64,000 bases of DNA from Terrihabitans soli (lineage in GTDB: Bacteria; Pseudomonadota; Alphaproteobacteria; Rhizobiales; Methylopilaceae). The stretch's first letter is position 1, and the number at the start of each line of letters is the position of its first letter. The notes beneath the pieces are model-generated. The model ran no database searches, was not told where the DNA came from, and worked only from the letters and a program-made list of their open reading frames with translations. Position numbers and translations under genes: made by a program. The stretch lies in assembly GCF_014191545.1 (NCBI RefSeq), contig NZ_AP023361.1:2632501-2696500 (forward strand), written 5' to 3'. Positions 6,912-15,865 of this stretch are shown here, one piece after another.

Positions 6912-8728
6912 ACGAGCAGAACCGCAATCTTCTCTTTGCGATCCTCCTGTCCATCGGCGTGCTCGGCCTGTGGGAGTATATGTACGCAGGCCCGCAGCGC
7001 GAACGCGCGCAGCACATCGCCGAACAGCAGCGCATCGAGCGCGGCGTGCAGAACCCGACCGAAAACGTGCCCGGCACGCCCGCACCGCAGAGCGCCGGCG
7101 CGCCGCCGGAACCCGCGGTCGTCGCCAACACCAGTATGACGCGCGATCAGGCGATCGCCGCCACGCAGCGCGTTGCGATCGACACGCCGCGCCTCAAAGG
7201 CTCGATCAATCTGACGGGCGGCCGCATCGACGATATCGCCCTGAAGGATTATCGCGAGACGGTCGATCCGAATTCTCCGAACATCGTGCTTCTGTCGCCG
7301 TCCGGCGGCCCGATGCCGTTCTATGCCGATTATGGCTGGGTTGCGCCGACCGGAGCGAACATCGTTCTACCGGCCAACAACACCGTATGGACACCCGAAG
7401 GCACCGGCACGCTGACGCCGTCTTCGCCGCTCACGCTGCGCTGGGACAACGGCCAGGGCCTGACTTTCCGCCGCACGATCGCGGTAGACAACGATTACCT
7501 CTTCACCGTCACCGACAAGATCGACAATGCGGGCACCGCTCCGGTCAGCCTGCTTCCCTACACGCTGATCTCCCGCCATGGCCGTCCGCAGAGCCAGAGC
7601 AATTACGTGCTCCACGAGGGCATGATCGGCTATCTTGGAGACGAGGGTCTGCAGGAGATTAAATATCACGACATCGAAGAAGAGAAGCTGAGGAGCCTCA
7701 GCGTCACGTCGGGCTGGCTCGGCATCACCGATAAATACTGGGCGGGCGCGATCGTCCCGCCGCAGAACGAGGCCATCACCGCTCGCTTCAACGCGACCGC
7801 CGGCGAGGTGCCGCGTTATCAGACCGATTATCTTCTTGCCGCCCGGACCGTTGCGCCCGGCGCTTCCACCGAGGTCACCGGCAAACTCTTCGCCGGCGCT
7901 AAGGAAAAGCGCATCCTCGATAAATACGAGGCCGAACAGAACATCCCGCGTTTCGAGCTCCTGATCGATTGGGGCTGGTTCTATTTCATCACCAAGCCGA
8001 TGTTCTGGGCGCTGGACAGTATCTTCCATCTCGTCGGCAATTTCGGCATTGCGATCCTGCTGGTCACCGTTGCCGTCAAGGCGCTCTTCTATCCGCTGGC
8101 CAATCTCAGCTATGCGTCGATGTCGAAGATGAAGAAGATCCAGCCGGAGCTGGTTGCGATGCGCGACCGTTTGAAGGACGACAAGATGGCCCAGCAGAAG
8201 GCCATGATGGATCTGTACAAGAAAGAGAAGATCAATCCGGCGGCCGGCTGCGTGCCGATCCTCATCCAGATTCCGGTCTTCTTTGCGCTCTACAAAGTTC
8301 TGTTCGTGACGATCGAAATGCGTCACGCGCCTTTCTTCGGCTGGATCCGCGATCTGTCGGCGCCCGATCCGACTTCGCTGTTCAACCTCTTCGGCCTGAT
8401 CCCTTGGGATCCGTCGACGGTGCCGTTCATCGGCCACTTCCTCATGTTGGGAATCTGGCCGATCATCATGGGCTTTACGATGTTCCTGCAGATGCGGCTC
8501 AACCCGCTGCCGCCGGACCCGACACAGCAGGTGATCTTCACCTGGATGCCGCTGTTCTTCACCTTCCTCCTGGCCTCCTTCCCGGCCGGCCTTGTGATCT
8601 ACTGGAGCTGGAACAACACGCTCTCGATCCTGCAGCAGGCGTCGATCATGAAGCGCCAGGGTGTGAAGATCGAACTCTTCGACAATCTGAAGGGGCTCTT
8701 CCGGCGAAAGCCAAAGCCCCAGGAATGA
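6908..8728 (+). CDS. yidC: Membrane protein insertase YidC
   Basis: 606 residues, the usual length for proteobacterial YidC. An N-terminal membrane anchor (about 8-26, then YMYAGPQRER) leads to a Pro/Ala-rich linker and a large periplasmic beta-sandwich domain (about 70-350). The conserved C-terminal insertase core carries about five helices, with W-G-W-F-Y-F-I-T-K-P, a positively charged loop containing M-S-K-M-K-K-I-Q-P, the N-P-A-A-G-C-V-P segment and F-P-A-G-L-V-I-Y-W-S-W-N-N. It inserts inner-membrane proteins alone or with SecYEG. No yidD gene separates it from rnpA. A strong terminator follows eight bases after the stop. Confidence 0.98.
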   Translation: MNEQNRNLLFAILLSIGVLGLWEYMYAGPQRERAQHIAEQQRIERGVQNPTENVPGTPAPQSAGAPPEPAVVANTSMTRDQAIAATQRVAIDTPRLKGSINLTGGRIDDIALKDYRETVDPNSPNIVLLSPSGGPMPFYADYGWVAPTGANIVLPANNTVWTPEGTGTLTPSSPLTLRWDNGQGLTFRRTIAVDNDYLFTVTDKIDNAGTAPVSLLPYTLISRHGRPQSQSNYVLHEGMIGYLGDEGLQEIKYHDIEEEKLRSLSVTSGWLGITDKYWAGAIVPPQNEAITARFNATAGEVPRYQTDYLLAARTVAPGASTEVTGKLFAGAKEKRILDKYEAEQNIPRFELLIDWGWFYFITKPMFWALDSIFHLVGNFGIAILLVTVAVKALFYPLANLSYASMSKMKKIQPELVAMRDRLKDDKMAQQKAMMDLYKKEKINPAAGCVPILIQIPVFFALYKVLFVTIEMRHAPFFGWIRDLSAPDPTSLFNLFGLIPWDPSTVPFIGHFLMLGIWPIIMGFTMFLQMRLNPLPPDPTQQVIFTWMPLFFTFLLASFPAGLVIYWSWNNTLSILQQASIMKRQGVKIELFDNLKGLFRRKPKPQE

Positions 8729-8736
8729 AACTGAAA

Positions 8737-8768
8737 GGCCGCCCTAACCACTGGGCGGCCTTTTTCTT
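8737..8768 (+). terminator. Intrinsic terminator after yidC
   Basis: Perfect 8-bp stem GGCCGCCC (8737-8744) / GGGCGGCC (8753-8760) with an 8-base loop, then TTTTTCTTT. It ends the rpmH-rnpA-yidC unit. Confidence 0.93.
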
Positions 8769-8861
8769 TGGTGCGAAAGCCCCTTCCGGACGGCCCAGGC
8801 CTATCGACTTGGACGAAGTTGTCTGCCCAGTATTCGTAATAATTAGAGGGAGGACATCTTC

Positions 8862-9113
8862 ATGACGCTTGAGGGCTTACTTATCATTCTCATCGTCGGC
8901 GCCATTGCCGGCTGGCTCGCGGGCCAGATCGTCAAGGGTTACGGCTTCGGCCTGCTCGGCAATATCGTCGTCGGCATCGTCGGCGCGCTTTTGGCGAGCC
9001 TTCTGTTTCCGATCCTCGGCATCGCGATCGGCGGCGGCATTCTGGGCGCGATCCTTCACGCCACGCTCGGCGCCGTGATCCTGCTTCTTCTGATCCGGCT
9101 GATCCGGCGGTAA
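8862..9113 (+). CDS. GlsB/YeaQ/YmgE-family small stress membrane protein
   Basis: 83 residues, almost wholly hydrophobic, with three glycine-rich membrane helices: [14 protein letters not shown] near the start, then [11 protein letters not shown] and [10 protein letters not shown]. This is the transglycosylase-associated protein family, commonly induced by general stress. The name does not imply demonstrated transglycosylase activity. ATG 8862 follows a strong GAGGGAGGA site. It is a single-gene unit between two intrinsic terminators. Confidence 0.9.
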   Translation: MTLEGLLIILIVGAIAGWLAGQIVKGYGFGLLGNIVVGIVGALLASLLFPILGIAIGGGILGAILHATLGAVILLLLIRLIRR

Positions 9114-9137
9114 GCGCCTGAAGAGACGATTGCGAAA

Positions 9138-9167
9138 GGCCGCCCCCCAACCGGGAGCGGCCTTTTT
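9138..9167 (+). terminator. Intrinsic terminator after the small stress membrane gene
   Basis: GGCCGC (9138-9143) pairs with GCGGCC (9157-9162) and is followed by TTTTT. It lies inside the upward extension of the dapD frame, arguing against any dapD start before it. Confidence 0.88.
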
Positions 9168-9222
9168 CTTTGCCGCGAAGGCCGCTACACACCCGGCTGA
9201 AGATTTTGGGAGATTTCAGCCG

Positions 9223-10065
9223 ATGACCGATGCCGCGCTCGAAAAAGCCGTCGAAGCCGCATGGGAGCGCAGAGCCGATCTGACGCCTTCGACAAAAGGC
9301 GCCGACCGCGAGGCGGTGGATACGGCTCTCGATCTCCTCGACAGCGGCAAGGCCCGCGTCGCCGAGCCGAAGGGCGACCAATGGGTCGTCCATCAATGGC
9401 TGAAAAAGGCCGTCCTTCTGTCCTTCCGCCTCAACGATATGTCGGTCATTCCCGGCGGGCCGGACGGCGCGAACTGGTGGGACAAGGTGCCGTCGAAATT
9501 CGCCGGCTGGTCCGACAGGGAATTCAAGACGGCGGGCTTCCGCGCCGTGCCGGGCGCGATCGTCCGCCGCTCGGCCTATATCGCGCCGAACGTCGTTCTG
9601 ATGCCGAGCTTCGTCAATCTCGGCGCGCGCGTCGGTGAAGGCTCGATGGTCGACACTTGGGCGACCGTCGGCTCCTGCGCGCAGATCGGCGCGCATGTGC
9701 ATCTGTCGGGGGGCGTCGGCATTGGCGGTGTGCTTGAGCCGCTGCAGGCCGGCCCCGTCGTCATCGAAGACAATTGCTTCATCGGCGCGCGCTCGGAAGT
9801 CGTCGAAGGCGTCGTTGTCCGCAAAGGCAGCGTCTTGTCGATGGGCGTCTTCATCAGCGCGACGACCAAGATCATCGACCGCGCGACCGGTGAAATCTTC
9901 ATCGGCGAAGTGCCGGCCTATTCGGTCGTCGTTCCCGGCTCGCTGCCCGGCAAGCCGCTCCCCGATGGCTCCCCCGGCCCCTCGCTCTACTGCGCCGTCA
10001 TTGTCAAACGTGTCGACGAGCAGACGCGGTCGAAGACCTCGATCAACGATCTCTTGCGCGACTAG
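9223..10065 (+). CDS. dapD: 2,3,4,5-tetrahydropyridine-2,6-dicarboxylate N-succinyltransferase
   Basis: 280 residues. DapD transfers succinyl from succinyl-CoA to tetrahydrodipicolinate in the succinylase branch of lysine/meso-diaminopimelate synthesis. The N-terminal helical domain ([10 protein letters not shown]) is followed by a left-handed beta-helix of hexapeptide repeats with the family segments [36 protein letters not shown] and [12 protein letters not shown]. The frame is open back to 9130, but that extension crosses a terminator, so ATG 9223 with an upstream GGGAG is preferred. dapE, the desuccinylase of the same pathway, lies 1.4 kb downstream past three DUF805 genes. Confidence 0.97.
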   Translation: MTDAALEKAVEAAWERRADLTPSTKGADREAVDTALDLLDSGKARVAEPKGDQWVVHQWLKKAVLLSFRLNDMSVIPGGPDGANWWDKVPSKFAGWSDREFKTAGFRAVPGAIVRRSAYIAPNVVLMPSFVNLGARVGEGSMVDTWATVGSCAQIGAHVHLSGGVGIGGVLEPLQAGPVVIEDNCFIGARSEVVEGVVVRKGSVLSMGVFISATTKIIDRATGEIFIGEVPAYSVVVPGSLPGKPLPDGSPGPSLYCAVIVKRVDEQTRSKTSINDLLRD

Positions 10066-10068
10066 ACA

Positions 10069-10542
10069 ATGAAACTGCTGACGCTGCTTTACAGCTTTTA
10101 CGGCCGGATCGGACGCGGCAGCTACTGGCTCGGCGTTGCGATCATTCTGGCCGTCTGCGTACTTCTCTGGTTGAGCGCCTCACTCACCGCACCATCCGGC
10201 AGCGCCCCGGAAATTTATACGCAGGCCATCTCGCTGTTTCTGTTCATGCTGCTTCTTCTGGTGCCGGTCTGGGCGGCGCTCGGCACAAAACGCCTTCACG
10301 ACCGCGGCAAACGCGGCTGGTGGCTGCTCGCCTTCTATCCGCTACCCGTCCTTCTCTTCTGGTTCGCCTCGGCGCGCCAGGAGCCCATTGTTCCGCTGAT
10401 GATCCTGAGCGGCATGCTCTTGCTGTGGGGCGTGATCGAACTCGGCTTTCTGCCTGGAACGCCGGGAGAAAATGCCTATGGACCAAACCCCTCCACCGGG
10501 TTGACGGGGCAGGACGGGAAGACCACCCTGCCCGGTGCCTGA
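10069..10542 (+). CDS. DUF805 membrane protein (first of three)
   Basis: 157 residues with about four membrane helices. It shows the DUF805 marks: an N-terminal aromatic-Gly-R-I-x-R-x-x-Y-W motif (F-Y-G-R-I-G-R-G-S-Y-W), a central K-R-L-H-D-R-G-K-R-G-W-W loop, and a C-terminal G-x-x-x-x-G-x-N-x-Y-G-P-N-P tail. Function is unknown for the family, which overlaps E. coli YhaH/YhaI. It starts three bases after dapD and is followed by two paralogues, then dapE. It differs from the other two copies in the loop (R-G-K-R-G-W-W rather than R-D-R-P-D-W-Y). Confidence 0.9.
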   Translation: MKLLTLLYSFYGRIGRGSYWLGVAIILAVCVLLWLSASLTAPSGSAPEIYTQAISLFLFMLLLLVPVWAALGTKRLHDRGKRGWWLLAFYPLPVLLFWFASARQEPIVPLMILSGMLLLWGVIELGFLPGTPGENAYGPNPSTGLTGQDGKTTLPGA

Positions 10543-10560
10543 ACCTGGGGAGGCAAACTT

Positions 10561-10977
10561 ATGGATTGGAAGTATCTTTTCACGAGCCGCGACGGCCGCA
10601 TCAATCGCCAGCCGTTCTGGATCGGCCTGATCGTGCTGATCGTCGTTTCGATCATTCTGCAGTTTATCCTCGTGGGCATTGTCGGCCCGCTCATCACCTT
10701 CATTGTCACGCTGCCGATCTTCTACGCCGCCTTCGCCATCAGCCTGAAGCGCGCGCATGATCGCGACCGTCCCGACTGGTATGTCATCGGCTATTACGTG
10801 CTGGCGCTCGTGATCCAGGTCGCTCTTCTCACTTCGGACCCCCTGGCGCCGAGCCTGATCGTTACCTTGCTGTCGATCCCGGCGATGATCTGGGCGATTG
10901 TAATGCTGATCGATCTCGGCTTTCTGCGCGGCACGCGCGGCGCAAACAAATACGGGCCGGATCCGCTCGGCGCATGA
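10561..10977 (+). CDS. DUF805 membrane protein (second of three)
   Basis: 138 residues: an N-terminal D-G-R-I-N-R-Q-P-F-W motif, hydrophobic helices, the loop K-R-A-H-D-R-D-R-P-D-W-Y-V-I, and the tail L-G-F-L-R-G-T-R-G-A-N-K-Y-G-P-D-P. The loop and tail are nearly identical to the third copy (11052-11483), so these two arose by a recent-looking local duplication. Start ATG 10561 follows G-G-G-G-A-G-G. Function unknown; the family is predicted to sit in the inner membrane. Confidence 0.9.
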   Translation: MDWKYLFTSRDGRINRQPFWIGLIVLIVVSIILQFILVGIVGPLITFIVTLPIFYAAFAISLKRAHDRDRPDWYVIGYYVLALVIQVALLTSDPLAPSLIVTLLSIPAMIWAIVMLIDLGFLRGTRGANKYGPDPLGA

Positions 10978-10994
10978 TCCTTCGAAGCAAAAAC

Positions 10995-11017
10995 GCGGCG
11001 CCCCAAAGGGGCGTCGC
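10995..11017 (+). terminator. Hairpin between the second and third DUF805 genes
   Basis: GCGGCGCCCC (10995-11004), loop AAA, GGGGCGTCGC (11008-11017): a 10-bp stem with one G-U pair. There is no T-run after it, so it may be a pause or mRNA-stability hairpin rather than a true terminator. Confidence 0.35.
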
Positions 11018-11051
11018 ATAGATCGACCGCCGACGTTTCGGGGAAACGCAC

Positions 11052-11483
11052 ATGGGCAAACAATCTCTGCTTTTCGGCCTGCAGGGGCGCATCACGCGGG
11101 CGCCGTGGTGGATCGGCAATATCGGCATCACGATCATCACGATCCTGATCGCCTTCTTTGCGATGGCGACGTCGCCTTATTTGCTCGTCGTCATTCTGAT
11201 ATTTGTCTACGCGGGCTTTGCGCTGTCGCTGAAGCGCGCGCACGATCGCGACCGTCCGGATTGGTATGTCATCGTTCCCTATCTGCTCTCGCTGCTGTCT
11301 TCCGTCGCGCGCTTCACCATGATTTCATCGGCTCCCGAAGCCACACCCGGGACATCGGAACTTCTGCTTTTCGCCGTCGATATCGTGGTTTCGATCTGGG
11401 GCCTTGTCTTGCTCATCGATCTCGGCTTTTTGCGTGGCACGCGCGGCCCCAACCGATACGGCCCGGACCCGCTTGAAACATGA
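11052..11483 (+). CDS. DUF805 membrane protein (third of three)
   Basis: 143 residues: N-terminal Q-G-R-I-T-R-A-P-W-W, the loop K-R-A-H-D-R-D-R-P-D-W-Y-V-I shared with the preceding copy, and the tail L-G-F-L-R-G-T-R-G-P-N-R-Y-G-P-D-P. Its stop overlaps the dapE ATG by four bases (ATGA), so translation of dapE is probably coupled to this gene. That makes it part of the dap transcription unit. Function unknown. Confidence 0.9.
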   Translation: MGKQSLLFGLQGRITRAPWWIGNIGITIITILIAFFAMATSPYLLVVILIFVYAGFALSLKRAHDRDRPDWYVIVPYLLSLLSSVARFTMISSAPEATPGTSELLLFAVDIVVSIWGLVLLIDLGFLRGTRGPNRYGPDPLET

Positions 11484-12886
11484 CCGACCCGCGTAACCCT
11501 GTTGAACTTGCCCAGGCTCTCATCCGCTGCAAAAGCGTGACGCCCGAAGAAGGCGGCGCGCTGACTTTTCTGCGCGATGTGTTGAAAGAAACCGGATTCG
11601 ACACGCATCTGAGAACGTTCTCGGATTCAGGCACGCCGGACGTGACCAATCTTTATGCCCGCATCGGCGAAAGCAGCCCTGTGCTGCTGCTCGCCGGTCA
11701 CACCGATGTCGTTCCGCCGGGCGATGAGGCCGCATGGTCGGCCGATCCGTTCGGCGGAGACATTCGCGACGGCGTTCTGTACGGACGCGGCGCCGTCGAC
11801 ATGAAAGGCGGCCTTGCCGCCATGATCGCCGCCACCATGCGCTATCTTGCGGGCGGCGGCGGCACGTCGAACGGCTCCATCGCGTTCCTGATTACGGGCG
11901 ATGAGGAAGGGCCGGCCGTCAACGGCACGCCGAAACTTCTGAACTTTGCCCGCGACCGCGGCCAGAGTTTCGATCACTGCCTTCTTGCCGAGCCATCGAG
12001 CCGCGGCAATGTCGGCGACGAAATCAAGATCGGCCGCCGCGGTTCGCTGTCGGGCCTCATCACCGTCCATGGCAAACAGGGCCATGTCGCCTATCCGAAA
12101 CAGGCGGAAAACCCGATCCGCAAACTGCTCGCCATTCTCGATGCGCTGTCAAAGCCGCTCGATTTCGGCACCGTGCATTTCGAACGCTCCAATCTCGAAG
12201 TCACCAGCGTCGATGTCGGCAATGAGACGGTGAATATCATCCCGGCAAAGGCGACGGCTCGCTTCAATGTGCGCTTCAACGATGCGCATACGCTGGACGG
12301 CCTCAAGCAGATCATCACCGAACGCGTTGACCGCGCGGCATCCGAGACGAGGCACGATCTCGTCTTCCTTCCCGGCGCATCGTCGAGTTTTGTTGCGCCT
12401 CCCGGCAGCTTCGTCGAGCTTGTCGCAATGGCCGTCGCGGAAGAAACCGGTACGCGCCCGGCGCTGTCGACCGGCGGCGGCACATCGGATGCCCGCTTCA
12501 TCAAGGATTTCTGCCCGGTGGTCGAACTCGGCCTCGTTAACGCAACCATGCATCAGGTGGATGAGCGCGTGCCGACCGACGATCTCGACCGGCTGACCTC
12601 GATCTATGAGCGCGTGATCTCAAATTATTTTGCCGACGCGCAGCGCAAGATCGACGAGGAAGCCGCGAAGGCGCCTTTGTTCGGCGCGCCGAAACCCGTC
12701 TATGAGGAAAAGCCCCTTCCCGTGCCGGCGCCGGCAGAGGAGCCGGTCGAGGAGATCGCCGCTATCAGCCGCGAATCCGATCTTGAAGCGGCACTGGAAG
12801 CTGCTCTCAACGCCGAAGCCGATGCGAAGGAAGAAGAAGCCGAGGCTGAGGAAGCCGCGTTGAACGGCGAAGACAAGCCTCAGTAA
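11480..12886 (+). CDS. dapE: Succinyl-diaminopimelate desuccinylase with acidic C-terminal extension
   Basis: A two-zinc M20 amidohydrolase that removes succinate from N-succinyl-LL-diaminopimelate. Metal and catalytic residues are in place: His74 (A-G-H-T-D-V-V-P), Asp107 (G-A-V-D-M-K-G-G), Glu142/143 (G-D-E-E-G-P), Glu171 and His358 (M-H-Q-V-D-E), with the G-G-G-T-S-D-A-R-F motif at 332-340. The core ends near residue 385, the usual DapE length. About 83 further residues are low-complexity, first Pro/Ala-rich then Glu/Ala-rich (E-E-E-A-E-A-E-E-A), with no known domain. The last seven bases overlap the convergent methyltransferase gene. Confidence 0.95.
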   Translation: MTDPRNPVELAQALIRCKSVTPEEGGALTFLRDVLKETGFDTHLRTFSDSGTPDVTNLYARIGESSPVLLLAGHTDVVPPGDEAAWSADPFGGDIRDGVLYGRGAVDMKGGLAAMIAATMRYLAGGGGTSNGSIAFLITGDEEGPAVNGTPKLLNFARDRGQSFDHCLLAEPSSRGNVGDEIKIGRRGSLSGLITVHGKQGHVAYPKQAENPIRKLLAILDALSKPLDFGTVHFERSNLEVTSVDVGNETVNIIPAKATARFNVRFNDAHTLDGLKQIITERVDRAASETRHDLVFLPGASSSFVAPPGSFVELVAMAVAEETGTRPALSTGGGTSDARFIKDFCPVVELGLVNATMHQVDERVPTDDLDRLTSIYERVISNYFADAQRKIDEEAAKAPLFGAPKPVYEEKPLPVPAPAEEPVEEIAAISRESDLEAALEAALNAEADAKEEEAEAEEAALNGEDKPQ

Positions 12887-13503
12887 ATGGCGAAAGCCGC
12901 GTCGATCAGTCCGGCATTCTGCAGATATTCGAACGCTTCCATCACCGGATAGGCCAGCAGAAGCGGCAGCGCATCGGCAACTGTCCGCACGATCGTCGCC
13001 GGTTCGACTTCCAGCCTTTTGCTGTCCTGCCAGGTGCTGAAGCGCGGCCAGTAACGCGGCACACGCGCGCAATAAGTGATGTATTCCGGACCGAAAATAC
13101 CCCTCAAGGCGAGCTCTTCATAGGGCACGACCGTCGCGAAAACCGCAACCGTCAGGCATGCAAGGACCGCCGCGGGCAGAACGGCTCCCGTTTGCAGGCC
13201 GAGGCCGAACACGCCGATAAAGGTGAAGAGATAAAGCGGGTTGCGGCTGACGGAATAAGGCCCCGTTGTTACAAGAGCACGCAATTTCCGGCCGCCGATA
13301 TAAAGGCTGCACCAGGCCCTGCCCGTGATCGCAACGATCATCAGTCCGATACCGAATGTCTCGAGACCGTCATGAACGGCTTCGGACCACGCCGAACCGA
13401 CGAACGGCAAAACAGCGATGGCCGCCACAGCAAGAATGAGCAGCGCCGCTTTGCGGAGACGCTGGACGAGGCGGAGGTGTTCCTCTGTCAGGATGGCGGT
13501 CAT
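12880..13503 (-). CDS. Membrane methyltransferase, isoprenylcysteine carboxyl methyltransferase-like
   Basis: 207 residues with about five hydrophobic segments. It carries the ICMT/PEMT-type SAM-binding pattern: G-P-Y-S-V-S-R-N-P-L-Y-L near the middle, then V-P-Y-E-E-L-A-L-R-G-I-F-G-P-E-Y-x-x-Y-x-x-x-V-P-R-Y-W-P. Bacterial members methylate varied lipophilic or small substrates; the substrate here is unknown. ATG 13503. Its 3' end overlaps dapE convergently by seven bases; upstream is truA on the same strand with an 18-base gap. Confidence 0.83.
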   Translation of the reverse strand: MTAILTEEHLRLVQRLRKAALLILAVAAIAVLPFVGSAWSEAVHDGLETFGIGLMIVAITGRAWCSLYIGGRKLRALVTTGPYSVSRNPLYLFTFIGVFGLGLQTGAVLPAAVLACLTVAVFATVVPYEELALRGIFGPEYITYCARVPRYWPRFSTWQDSKRLEVEPATIVRTVADALPLLLAYPVMEAFEYLQNAGLIDAAFAIY

Positions 13504-13521
13504 ATCGGCGCTCGCTCGGAT

Positions 13522-14262
13522 CTAAGGGTAATCCACGCGCACCAGATAAAGGCCGCATGATGGCGCAAGCGCCCCGCAACGCGAACGGTCCTTCGCCTCG
13601 AGGGCCGCGTTCAGATCCGCAGCGCTCCACTTCTCTTCGCCGACAAGCTTCAGCGATCCCGAGATCGACCGCACCTGGTGATGCAGGAAGGAGCGCGCCG
13701 AAGCGCGGATGACAACCGCCTCACCGGCGCGCGAGACATCGAGCCGGTCGAGCGTCTTTTCCGGCGAGTTCGACTGGCATTCGGCGGCGCGGAAGGTCGT
13801 GAAATCGTGCTTGCCGACTAGATGCTGGGCGGCGGCGTGCATCGCCTCGACGTCCAGTCTCCGCGGCACCTGCCAGGCGCGCTCGGTCTCAAGTGTCAGC
13901 GGCGGACGCCGGTCGATGATCACATATTCATAATGACGCTTGTGCGCCGAAAAGCGCGCATCGAAATCGTCCGCGACACGCTCGGCCGACAGCACCGCCA
14001 CGGGATGCGGCCGCGACTGCGCGTTGATCGCATCGCGCACCGTATCTTCCGGCCATTCCCTGGAGAGATCGACATGCGCGACCTGGCCCCGCGCATGAAC
14101 CCCGGCATCGGTGCGCCCGGCCCCGCCGACGCGCGTCTCATCGCCGGAAAAGGCAAACACCGCGCGTTCCAGCACTTCCTGTACCGACAGCGCATTGTCC
14201 TGCCGCTGCCAGCCGCAAAAGGGCGTGCCGTCATATTCGATGGTGAGCTTGTAACGCGGCAT
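13522..14262 (-). CDS. truA: tRNA pseudouridine(38-40) synthase
   Basis: 246 residues, the normal TruA length. It converts uridines 38-40 in the tRNA anticodon stem-loop. The catalytic Asp52 sits in [11 protein letters not shown], and the C-terminal F-L-H-H-Q-V-R motif is present. The start codon shares one base with the fmt stop (TGATG), so fmt and truA are translationally coupled, the common alphaproteobacterial def-fmt-truA order. Confidence 0.97.
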   Translation of the reverse strand: MPRYKLTIEYDGTPFCGWQRQDNALSVQEVLERAVFAFSGDETRVGGAGRTDAGVHARGQVAHVDLSREWPEDTVRDAINAQSRPHPVAVLSAERVADDFDARFSAHKRHYEYVIIDRRPPLTLETERAWQVPRRLDVEAMHAAAQHLVGKHDFTTFRAAECQSNSPEKTLDRLDVSRAGEAVVIRASARSFLHHQVRSISGSLKLVGEEKWSAADLNAALEAKDRSRCGALAPSCGLYLVRVDYP

Positions 14263-15194
14263 CAGGAGAACCGCGCCCCCGCCTCAAGCCGCGCGCCGCG
14301 TGCAAAATCGGCAAACGCCATCGGCCCCTTGCCGGCGCGCTGCACGGTAACAAGCTTCACCGCTCCCGAACCACAGGCAACCACGCCGTCCGCACCTATC
14401 AGCGTGCCGGGCACGTCGCAGCCCGCGGCTATTTCGCTTTTCAGAATGCGCAGCCGCTCCGGCCCTTTGCCGAGATCAGCCTCGGTCCAGGCGCCGGGGA
14501 AAGGCGAGAGCCCGCGAATATGATTGTGAACGCCATCGGCGGGGCGCGCCCAGGAGATCTTCGTCTCGGCATTGGTGAGCTTCGAGGCGTATTCGACACC
14601 CTCTACCGGCTGCGGCGCGAGTTTCAATTCATCCGCTTCCAGCGCGCGCATCGCCTTCACCATCAAAGGCGCGCCGGCGCGCGACAGGCGGTCATGCAAT
14701 TCTCCCGCCGTCTCGTTCGGCTGAATGGCCATGCGCTCCATCATGGCGACCGGACCGGTATCGAGCCCCTCCTCCATTTTCATGATGGCGTTTCCGGTCT
14801 CGGCATCGCCCGCCATGATCGCGCGGTTGATCGGCGCAGCGCCGCGCCAGCGCGGCAGGATCGAGGCATGAAGATTGAAGCAGCCGAGCGCCGGCGCATC
14901 GAGCACGGCTTTCGGCAGAAGAAGTCCGTACGCGACGACGATCGCCGCCTGAACGCGATGCGATCTGAATTCCTCGACCGCTTCCGGCGATTTCAGGCTG
15001 GCGGGCGTCAGAACTTTCAGACCGAACAGATCGGCCGCCATATGCACGGGCGTGCGCGTCTCGGCCATGCCACGTCCGGCGGGTTTGGGTGCGCGCGTAT
15101 AAACCGCGACGATATCGTGGCCCGCTTCTTTCAGTGCCGCGAGCGTTGGCACGGCGAAATCCGGCGTCCCCATGAAGACGAGGCGCAGACTCAC
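14262..15194 (-). CDS. fmt: Methionyl-tRNA formyltransferase
   Basis: 310 residues. Fmt formylates Met-tRNA(fMet) from 10-formyl-tetrahydrofolate before initiation. Visible signatures: [14 protein letters not shown] at the N-terminus, [16 protein letters not shown] at the formyl-folate site, and the C-terminal RNA-binding domain. The open frame reaches back to 15305, but that part lies inside def and looks unlike protein; GTG 15194 fits the family start and overlaps the def stop by four bases (GTGA). Confidence 0.97.
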   Translation of the reverse strand: MSLRLVFMGTPDFAVPTLAALKEAGHDIVAVYTRAPKPAGRGMAETRTPVHMAADLFGLKVLTPASLKSPEAVEEFRSHRVQAAIVVAYGLLLPKAVLDAPALGCFNLHASILPRWRGAAPINRAIMAGDAETGNAIMKMEEGLDTGPVAMMERMAIQPNETAGELHDRLSRAGAPLMVKAMRALEADELKLAPQPVEGVEYASKLTNAETKISWARPADGVHNHIRGLSPFPGAWTEADLGKGPERLRILKSEIAAGCDVPGTLIGADGVVACGSGAVKLVTVQRAGKGPMAFADFARGARLEAGARFS

Positions 15195-15778
15195 AATTCG
15201 CCCAGATTCTCGACGCCATCGCCGTCGTCGGCCGGCGGCATTTTGGGCTTGGGCGTATAGGTCTGCGGCCCGTCGCGCTTCAGCAGCTTCACATATTTCT
15301 TCCACACCATGTCGCGCTTCAGCTTCGAGATGTGGTCGATGAACAGAACGCCGTCGAGATGGTCGATCTCGTGCTGGATGCAGGTGGCGAGCACACCATC
15401 GGCTTCAATCTCCTGCGCCTTGCCGGCGCGATCCTGATAGCTGACGCGGATCTTCGCCGGCCGCTCGACCTCTTCATAGTAGTCGGGAATCGACAGGCAC
15501 CCCTCCTCATAGAGAGAGGTCTCTTCCGAGCTCCACGTGATCTGCGGATTGATCAGCGCCATCGGCACTTCTTCATCGTCGCGCTTCGACACATCGACGA
15601 CGCACAGCCGCTTCATCACCCCGATCTGCGGCGCGGCGAGCCCGATGCCGGGTGCGGCATACATGGTCTCGAACATGTCCTCGATCAGGGTCTGCAGCTC
15701 GGCGTCGAACGCCGTCACAAGCTCCGTCTGCTGCCGGAGCTTTTCATCGGGAATCACAAGGATGGGGCGGATCGTCAT
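15191..15778 (-). CDS. def: Peptide deformylase
   Basis: 195 residues. It removes the N-formyl group from nascent proteins using a bound metal ion. The three deformylase motifs are intact: G-I-G-L-A-A-P-Q (44-51), E-G-C-L-S-I-P (92-98, metal ligand Cys94) and H-E-I-D-H (136-140, two His ligands plus catalytic Glu). The start is ATG 15778 (M-T-I-R-P-I-L-V-I-P), which matches family N-termini; the frame extends eight codons further but without support. First gene of def-fmt-truA, divergent from rmuC. Confidence 0.97.
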   Translation of the reverse strand: MTIRPILVIPDEKLRQQTELVTAFDAELQTLIEDMFETMYAAPGIGLAAPQIGVMKRLCVVDVSKRDDEEVPMALINPQITWSSEETSLYEEGCLSIPDYYEEVERPAKIRVSYQDRAGKAQEIEADGVLATCIQHEIDHLDGVLFIDHISKLKRDMVWKKYVKLLKRDGPQTYTPKPKMPPADDGDGVENLGEL

Positions 15779-15865
15779 TGCGACCGCGAGATAAGCCTCC
15801 ACAGGAGAGGCGTCAACGCGTTCCCATTATGTTCTTTCCCGTAGAATCGGGTTATAGACCGCAGA

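Noticed and set aside
9130-9222. N-terminal extension of DapD
   Set aside because: It runs through an intrinsic terminator and adds nothing matching the family.
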